From Pseudomonadota bacterium (lineage in GTDB: Bacteria > Pseudomonadota > Gammaproteobacteria > Xanthomonadales > Xanthomonadaceae): a stretch of 64,000 nt of DNA. Position 1 is the first letter of the stretch. The number at the start of each line of letters is the position of its first letter. Shown here one piece after another: positions 59,127 through 64,000 of the stretch. Both the position numbers and the translations under genes were made by a program. The notes below the pieces were generated by a model. That model was not told the origin of the DNA and did no database searches. It saw nothing but the letters and a program-made list of their open reading frames with translations. Location of the stretch: assembly GCA_023419315.1 (NCBI GenBank), contig JAEZYE010000044.1, positions 23,665-87,664 on the forward strand. The letters run 5' to 3'.

Positions 59127-61049
59127 ATGCCTTTGCTCCGTTCCGTGACTGTCACTTCCCCGCGCCGGCGGCGCACATGGCTGCTCCTGACGGGCTGGTG
59201 TCTTGTCGTTGCCGCTTCCGCGGACGCCGCGGGTCCGTCCCCGGCCGGCATGCAGGAACGCGTCGCTCAATGCCTGCAACTGCGCCGGAATGATCCGGCC
59301 AAGGCGCTGGAACTGGCCGCCGAGCTGCTGAAGACGCCCGGCCTGCCGCCCGAAGAGGAAATCAAGGCGATCAGCTGCCAGGGCATGGCGGCGAGCGTGC
59401 TGGGCAAGGACGAACTGGCGGTAAGTTCGGCGGCGCTCATGGAGCAACGCGTCCAGGCGCATCCGTCGCTGGCGCCGGACATCAAGCTGCGCGCGCATTC
59501 GCAGGCCGGACAATTCTTCCACAGCGCCGGCCAGATCCACCGCGCCGAGGCGGCTTACCTGAAAGCCCATGATCTCGCCGCCGGGCTGGGCAACGAGGAC
59601 GCCGCGATGACGCGGCTGGCCACGCTGACCAATGTCGGCCTGATTCATGCCGACTACCTGGACTCGCCGGAAGTCGCTGACCGCTACTACCGCGACGCGA
59701 TCGCCGCGGGCGCGGCGGTCGACTACCAGGACCCGGTCCTGCTCTACAACCACGCGGTCAACCTGGCGCGGCTGGGGCGCACCGACGAAGCGCTGAAGAC
59801 GCTGGACGAAGGCGAGGCGGTCGCAAAGCAGCAGAACAACCAGTTGGTCGTCCAGCGGCTGCGCTCCGAGCGCGCCGGCATCTGGATCAGCCAGCACCGG
59901 CTCAGCCAGGCGCGCACCGTCCTGCAGGACGTGCTGGCTGCGCAGCGGCAGTCGGGCGATACCGGCGGCGAAGCGCTGACGCTGGCGAAGCTGTCCAACC
60001 TGCAACGCCAGGCCGGCGATCCCGCCTCCGCGCTCGACAGCGCGCGCACTGCGTGGAAGCGCGTGGAGGCTTCCGAGGAACCGCAGGAAAAGCGGGAAGC
60101 CCTGATGGCATGGATGGCGGCGCACGCCGCGCTGGGCCAGGCCGAAGAAACGCTGGCCATCGGGCGGCAGTTGCATACGCTGGAAACGCAGGCAATGAAG
60201 CAGCAACGGCTGGATCTGCTGGCCGATCTGCAGGCCCGCAGCCAGAACGCCGCCGCCCAGCGCGAGCTGGAACGCCTGCGCCACGACACCCAGATCCGCC
60301 GCCTGGCCGATGAGCGTTCGCGGCTGATCCGCAACGGCGCCATCGGCCTGCTCGTCCTGCTGGTGCTGGCCGCCGCCGCCCTCGCACTGTTGCAGCGGCG
60401 CAAGAACCGGCAGCTGCGCACCATCAGCGCGACCGATCCGTTGACCGGCCTGAAGAACCGGCGCGCCGCCACGCACGCGCTGGCCACGATGGCGCACCAT
60501 CCCTGCGTACCGGGTTCGCGCAATGTGCTGCTGTTGATCGACATCGACCACTTCAAGGCGGTCAACGACAGCCTCGGTCACCATGCCGGCGATACGGTGC
60601 TGGTCGAACTGGCGCGCCGGCTGCGACAGGCCTGCCGTCCGGGCGACATCGTGGCGCGCTGGGGCGGCGAGGAATTCATGGTCGCCTGCGCCGACATGAC
60701 CGCCTCGAAAGCCTGCGAACTCGCGGTGCGCCTGCATCAGGCACTGGGCGTGAGCCTGGAACTGGACGGCCGCCCGTGGCCGCTGACGGTCTCGATCGGT
60801 TTCGCGCCGTTCCCGTTCTTCCAGACGGATCCCTCCGGTGAAAGCGCCGACTGGGGTTACGCCCTGCGCATGGCCGATCGCGCGCTGTACGCCGCCAAGG
60901 ACCATCGCAACGCCTGGGCCGGATTCTGGGGCCAGGCGTTGCCGGATGGACTGTCCGCCGTCGAAGTGCTGGAACAACCGCAGGGCGCGGTGCGCGCGGG
61001 CGCGATCGACATCATGTCCAGCCACGCCGTGGCCGGCATCCGCACCTAG
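59127..61049 (+). CDS. TPR-containing membrane diguanylate cyclase
   Basis: A 640-residue protein from ATG 59127 with a signal/anchor (RTWLLLTGWCLVVAASADA), a periplasmic domain of TPR-like helices (residues 40-390), one membrane helix (LLVLLVLAAAALALL near 412) and a cytoplasmic GGDEF domain. The active loop is RWGGEEF, and an inhibitory site RPGD lies exactly five residues before it, so the enzyme should make c-di-GMP and be product-inhibited. The TPR region may sense a periplasmic protein or peptide. It faces prfB divergently and ends in a stop shared with the next, convergent gene. Confidence 0.93.
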   Translation: MPLLRSVTVTSPRRRRTWLLLTGWCLVVAASADAAGPSPAGMQERVAQCLQLRRNDPAKALELAAELLKTPGLPPEEEIKAISCQGMAASVLGKDELAVSSAALMEQRVQAHPSLAPDIKLRAHSQAGQFFHSAGQIHRAEAAYLKAHDLAAGLGNEDAAMTRLATLTNVGLIHADYLDSPEVADRYYRDAIAAGAAVDYQDPVLLYNHAVNLARLGRTDEALKTLDEGEAVAKQQNNQLVVQRLRSERAGIWISQHRLSQARTVLQDVLAAQRQSGDTGGEALTLAKLSNLQRQAGDPASALDSARTAWKRVEASEEPQEKREALMAWMAAHAALGQAEETLAIGRQLHTLETQAMKQQRLDLLADLQARSQNAAAQRELERLRHDTQIRRLADERSRLIRNGAIGLLVLLVLAAAALALLQRRKNRQLRTISATDPLTGLKNRRAATHALATMAHHPCVPGSRNVLLLIDIDHFKAVNDSLGHHAGDTVLVELARRLRQACRPGDIVARWGGEEFMVACADMTASKACELAVRLHQALGVSLELDGRPWPLTVSIGFAPFPFFQTDPSGESADWGYALRMADRALYAAKDHRNAWAGFWGQALPDGLSAVEVLEQPQGAVRAGAIDIMSSHAVAGIRT

Positions 61050-61933
61050 CTGCCCGGCTCCGCGACCGAGCGTGCGCGCAGATCCGCCCGGTAGCGGCGG
61101 CTGCACGGCAGCGTGGTCGCGTCGCGCAGATGGATGCGTGCGTCGCCGGTGTCCAGTGGCTCGATGGACGCAACCTGATCGAGGTTGACGATGTAGCTGC
61201 GATGGATGCGCGCGAAGCGCCGCGGGTCGAGCTTGCCTTCGATGCCCGCGATGGTCGAGCGCAGCGGATAGTCATGGCCGCGCACGCGCAGGTTCACGTA
61301 GTTGCCGGCGGCCTGCAGCCATTCGATGTCGTTCGCCGCCACCAGGAACTCGCGCCCCAGCTTGCGCACGAGGAAGCGTTCGGGACGCTCCACCGGTTCC
61401 AGCGGCGGTGCATCGTCGGGCGCGTCCAGCAGGCTCGCTTCCCCTTGCCAGCGCCGCAGCAGCATCCGGTAGACCTCGATGGTCACGGCAATGCCGGCGA
61501 AGCTGCGGATGTCCTTCAGGTATTCGTAGAGCAGTTCACGTGGCCACGGTCCGAAGTCGTACGCACTGCCCTGCCAGTGATACGCCGCCATGCGCAGGGC
61601 GACCATGCCCAGCACGTGCACGAGCGAGAACACCACGCTGGCCAGCAGATAGCGCGGCAACTGGCGACGCCAGTTGTCCCAGAGGATCGGGAAGCGCCGG
61701 GTGAACGCGGCGACCGCCGGCACGAGCGCCAGCAGCAACAGCGAACTCGACACTTCCCACACGGCCGGTTCCCAGGCCTGGAACGACAGGCCCGCGCGGC
61801 GGACGTCCATCAGCGCGGTGATGCTGTTGCCGATGGCGTTGCCCATCATGTTCACGACCCAGAAGCCGACCTCCACGCTGCGTCGCCACGGTTGGTAGCG
61901 GTGGAAGGCGTCGTCGGGGGCGGCAGGATTCAT
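61046..61933 (-). CDS. Membrane-bound LytTR transcription regulator
   Basis: A 295-residue protein with about four helices (residues 20-150) and a C-terminal LytTR DNA-binding domain (FLVRKLGREFLVAANDIEWL, RFARIHRSYIVNLDQVASIE, and SRRYRADLRARS). It has no receiver domain, so it is a one-component membrane regulator, a type common in Xanthomonadaceae. Its TAG and the GGDEF gene TAG overlap in CTAG at 61046-61049. Target genes unknown; the divergent acyltransferase gene is a candidate. Confidence 0.9.
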   Translation of the reverse strand: MNPAAPDDAFHRYQPWRRSVEVGFWVVNMMGNAIGNSITALMDVRRAGLSFQAWEPAVWEVSSSLLLLALVPAVAAFTRRFPILWDNWRRQLPRYLLASVVFSLVHVLGMVALRMAAYHWQGSAYDFGPWPRELLYEYLKDIRSFAGIAVTIEVYRMLLRRWQGEASLLDAPDDAPPLEPVERPERFLVRKLGREFLVAANDIEWLQAAGNYVNLRVRGHDYPLRSTIAGIEGKLDPRRFARIHRSYIVNLDQVASIEPLDTGDARIHLRDATTLPCSRRYRADLRARSVAEPGS

Positions 61934-62087
61934 CGGCGCATTCTAGGCGCAGGCACTTCCGATGCCGTCCCGGGTCGTCACTCCGGACCCGCGGTTCGTC
62001 CCCGGATGCCCGCCTGCAATCCCTTCGCGCTCGCAACGCGGGGTTGTTGACCGCGCAATGGTGTCCTCACGCACACGGAGCAAGCGG

Positions 62088-63293
62088 ATGGAACGTCGCC
62101 ACGATCTGGATTGGGTGCGCGCCTGCGCGTTCGGACTGCTGGTCCTTTATCACGTGGGCATGTACTACGTGAGCTGGGACTGGCACATCAAAAGCCCGCA
62201 CGCAGGCGAAACACTGGAACCTTTCATGTTGCTGAGCAGCCCGTGGCGGTTGTCGCTGCTGTTCCTGGTCTCCGGCGCGGCCAGCGCGTTCCTGCTGGGC
62301 AAGCGCTCCGGCAATTTCCTGCGCAGCCGCTCATGGCGATTGCTGGTGCCGCTGATCTTCGGGATGCTGGTCATCGTGCCGCCGCAGTCGTACTACGAGG
62401 TGCTGGATTCGGGATATCCCGGCGGCTATCACGACGGCTACCTCGCGTTCTGGGCGCGCTACGTGGCCGGTGATCCGGGCTTCTGCGACCAGGACGGCTG
62501 CCTGGATCTGCCGACCTGGAACCACCTCTGGTTCGTCGCCTACCTGTGGGTGTACACCGTCGTGCTCTGGGCGCTGGATCGATGGGTGCCGCGCGGTCTG
62601 TCGGCGATGGGCGACTGGCTCGCCCGACGGTTGCAGGGCGCGGGCGCGCTGATCGGGCCGTGGCTGTGGCTGGCGGCGGTGCGCGTGCTGATGCTCGACC
62701 GCTTCGAATCCACGCATGCCCTCGTCGATGACTGGTACAACCACGCGCAGTACTTCAGCGTGTTCCTGCTGGGCTTCCTGCTGGCACGCGCCAACGGATT
62801 CTGGGAGACGCTGCAACGACTGCGCTGGACCTCGCTGGCGCTGGCGGCGGCGAGTTACATCTTCCTGATCGTCTACTTCTACGGCAGCGGCTACGACGAT
62901 GCGCATCCGGCGCCCGAGCTGTTGCGGCAGCTCCAGCGGGTGATCTGGGCATTGAACGAATGGACGATGATCGCGGCGGTGTTCGGTTTCGCGTATCGCT
63001 TCCGCCATGCGGATCGCCCCCTGCTGCGCTACCTCACGCCGGCTGTGTTCACCGTGTACATACTGCACCAGAGCGTCATCGTCATCCTGGCGTGGCAGTT
63101 GCGTCCGTCCGCGCTGCCGGCCCTGCCGGAAGGCCTGCTGCTGGTGGCGTGCACGTTCGCGCTCTGCTTCGGCGGCTACGAACTGATCCGCCGCGTGCCC
63201 GCGCTGCGACCGCTGTTCGGACTGAAGTTCCGCGAGCGTCCGCCGTCACTCGCCGCGCCGCATGACGCCGAACGCATCACGGCGAACCGGTAA
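62088..63293 (+). CDS. Acyltransferase-3/OpgC-like integral membrane acyltransferase
   Basis: A 401-residue protein with about ten helices, from ATG 62088 (GGAG upstream); a longer open frame exists but lacks a ribosome site. The start (RRHDLDWVRACAFGLLVLYH) holds the D-x-x-R and His typical of acyltransferase-3 proteins, and WNHLWFVAYLWVYT lies near 145. These enzymes acylate glycans such as periplasmic glucans or O-antigen. Substrate unknown. Confidence 0.87.
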   Translation: MERRHDLDWVRACAFGLLVLYHVGMYYVSWDWHIKSPHAGETLEPFMLLSSPWRLSLLFLVSGAASAFLLGKRSGNFLRSRSWRLLVPLIFGMLVIVPPQSYYEVLDSGYPGGYHDGYLAFWARYVAGDPGFCDQDGCLDLPTWNHLWFVAYLWVYTVVLWALDRWVPRGLSAMGDWLARRLQGAGALIGPWLWLAAVRVLMLDRFESTHALVDDWYNHAQYFSVFLLGFLLARANGFWETLQRLRWTSLALAAASYIFLIVYFYGSGYDDAHPAPELLRQLQRVIWALNEWTMIAAVFGFAYRFRHADRPLLRYLTPAVFTVYILHQSVIVILAWQLRPSALPALPEGLLLVACTFALCFGGYELIRRVPALRPLFGLKFRERPPSLAAPHDAERITANR

Positions 63294-63337
63294 TCGTGGA
63301 TGCGCGCCGCTGTCCGTTGACGCGGCGCGCATCGAGA

Positions 63338-64000
63338 TCAACGCACTTCGAATTCGCCCACGAAGACCGTCTGCTTCGCGTCCTTCAGGCGCAGCACCAC
63401 CGGCACGACTTCTTCCCGGCGCGTTCCGAAATGGCGGCTCATCCGCACTTCCAGGCTGACCGCGCCCGTCAGCAGCGCCTGCCGCTCGCCGTAGAAGTTC
63501 GCTTCGACCGTGTACTTGCCCGGTTTGGCCTTGCGCAGCAGGAATTCCTCCGGGCCATAGCCGGCGGTGAAGTCGCGCGACATGCGCCCGCCCTGCCAGG
63601 TGCCCGGGTTGCCGTAGTAGCACTTCTCGCCGTTCGGATCGGTCACCCACAGATCCATGTCGCTGTCATCGGCGTCCCAGCCCAGCACCACGCGCAGATC
63701 CACCGGCAAGTTGCGCAGCAGGCGGGCGTCGATGCGGTGCGTATCGATCGGTTGCGGCGCGGTGGCGACGATGGCGTTAAGTTCGCCGAGCGCGATCAGC
63801 GCGATGCCGCCGAAGCTGTCATCCCAATCGCCGCGCACCACTTCATGCAGGCGATCGACCGCGGCCTGGTAGTGACCGCTGGCTGCGAGCGCCAGAGCGA
63901 GATCGCGATGGCTTTGCGGCTCTTCCTCCGACATCGCCAGCACGCGGCGCAGCACCGGCACGGCGAGCGCCGCCTCACCCGCCTGGTTCAGCCGGTACGC
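63338..64000 (-). CDS. DUF2135-type protein with TPR-like repeats, 3' part (5' end outside window)
   Basis: The frame is open to the right edge, so about 220 C-terminal residues are visible. TPR-like helices (HRDLALALAASGHYQAAVDR) precede a DUF2135 domain: VDLRVVLGWDADDSDMDLWV, DPNGEKCYYGNPGTW, SRDFTAGYGPEEFLLRKAKP and GKYTVEANFYGERQ, ending VFVGEFEVR. In longer proteins this follows VIT and von Willebrand A domains; the missing 5' part may hold these. Probably exported; function unknown. Confidence 0.85.
   Translation of the reverse strand, partial: AYRLNQAGEAALAVPVLRRVLAMSEEEPQSHRDLALALAASGHYQAAVDRLHEVVRGDWDDSFGGIALIALGELNAIVATAPQPIDTHRIDARLLRNLPVDLRVVLGWDADDSDMDLWVTDPNGEKCYYGNPGTWQGGRMSRDFTAGYGPEEFLLRKAKPGKYTVEANFYGERQALLTGAVSLEVRMSRHFGTRREEVVPVVLRLKDAKQTVFVGEFEVR

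Noticed and set aside
56242..59148. A 968-codon open frame on + across lysS and prfB
   Set aside because: It is the antisense of two certain genes; high GC keeps the opposite frame open. Its composition (repeated Gly/Val/Ala/Arg with no motif) is not protein-like.

Overview
The window is about 64 kb of high-GC chromosome from a gammaproteobacterium, most likely of the Xanthomonadaceae/Lysobacteraceae. The best evidence is the rpf (diffusible signal factor) cluster at 45.7-57.8 kb: rpfA/acnA, rpfB, rpfF, rpfC and rpfG followed by lysS and prfB. The housekeeping order rarA-lolA-ftsK | trxB-GNAT-FemAB-like-aat-infA | clpA-clpS | nudJ-mnmA-hflD is also typical of that family. I see no insertion sequence, prophage, CRISPR array, rRNA or tRNA.

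Layout. 0-5.8 kb: sugar catabolism of the 3-keto-glycoside type. A Gfo/Idh/MocA reductase (cut by the left edge) and a TIM-barrel epimerase lie on +. Facing them is a four-gene - strand operon: TIM-barrel isomerase, GMC flavo-dehydrogenase with a C-x5-C-x3-C cluster motif, its small Tat subunit, and a DUF1080 hydrolase. A perfect LacI-family operator lies upstream of that operon. 6.2-7.6 kb: a secreted beta-helix protein. 7.7-17.1 kb: an ECF sigma factor/ChrR zinc anti-sigma pair, divergent from a nine-gene lipid-modification operon (DUF3108-like secreted protein, desaturase, flavin oxidase, DUF1365, two CFA-synthase-like methyltransferases, DUF2878, DUF1295, lipocalin). Both directions carry the same candidate promoter, TGCATCC-N16-CGTA. 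17.2-22.6 kb: iron uptake (PepSY protein, two small membrane proteins, esterase, TonB receptor) below a Fur-like box.

23.2-27.5 kb: a five-gene - strand cluster resembling a Fap-type functional-amyloid export system: Gly-rich fibre/adhesin candidate, small N-rich protein, periplasmic C39 peptidase, small exported protein, coiled-coil outer-membrane barrel. The two small proteins flanking the C39 peptidase gene share the motif D-x-A-R-L-x-x-M-R-G-G, which has the spacing of a double-glycine leader. This is the most novel-looking system here. 27.7-42.1 kb: crcB and the housekeeping block, ending in a bidirectional terminator. 42.2-48.4 kb: both aconitases, with a VapBC-type toxin-antitoxin pair between them.

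48.4-59 kb: two small exported proteins of unknown function, then rpfB and rpfF on + and rpfG-rpfC on - (no rpfH between them), with a CRP/Clp-like site upstream of rpfF. lysS and prfB follow, prfB with its programmed +1 frameshift. 59.1-64 kb: a TPR-GGDEF diguanylate cyclase, a membrane LytTR regulator, a membrane acyltransferase and the 3' part of a DUF2135-type protein cut by the right edge. Rpf signalling in relatives ends in c-di-GMP turnover by RpfG, so the nearby GGDEF cyclase and the Fap-like matrix genes may share that output; this last link is inference.
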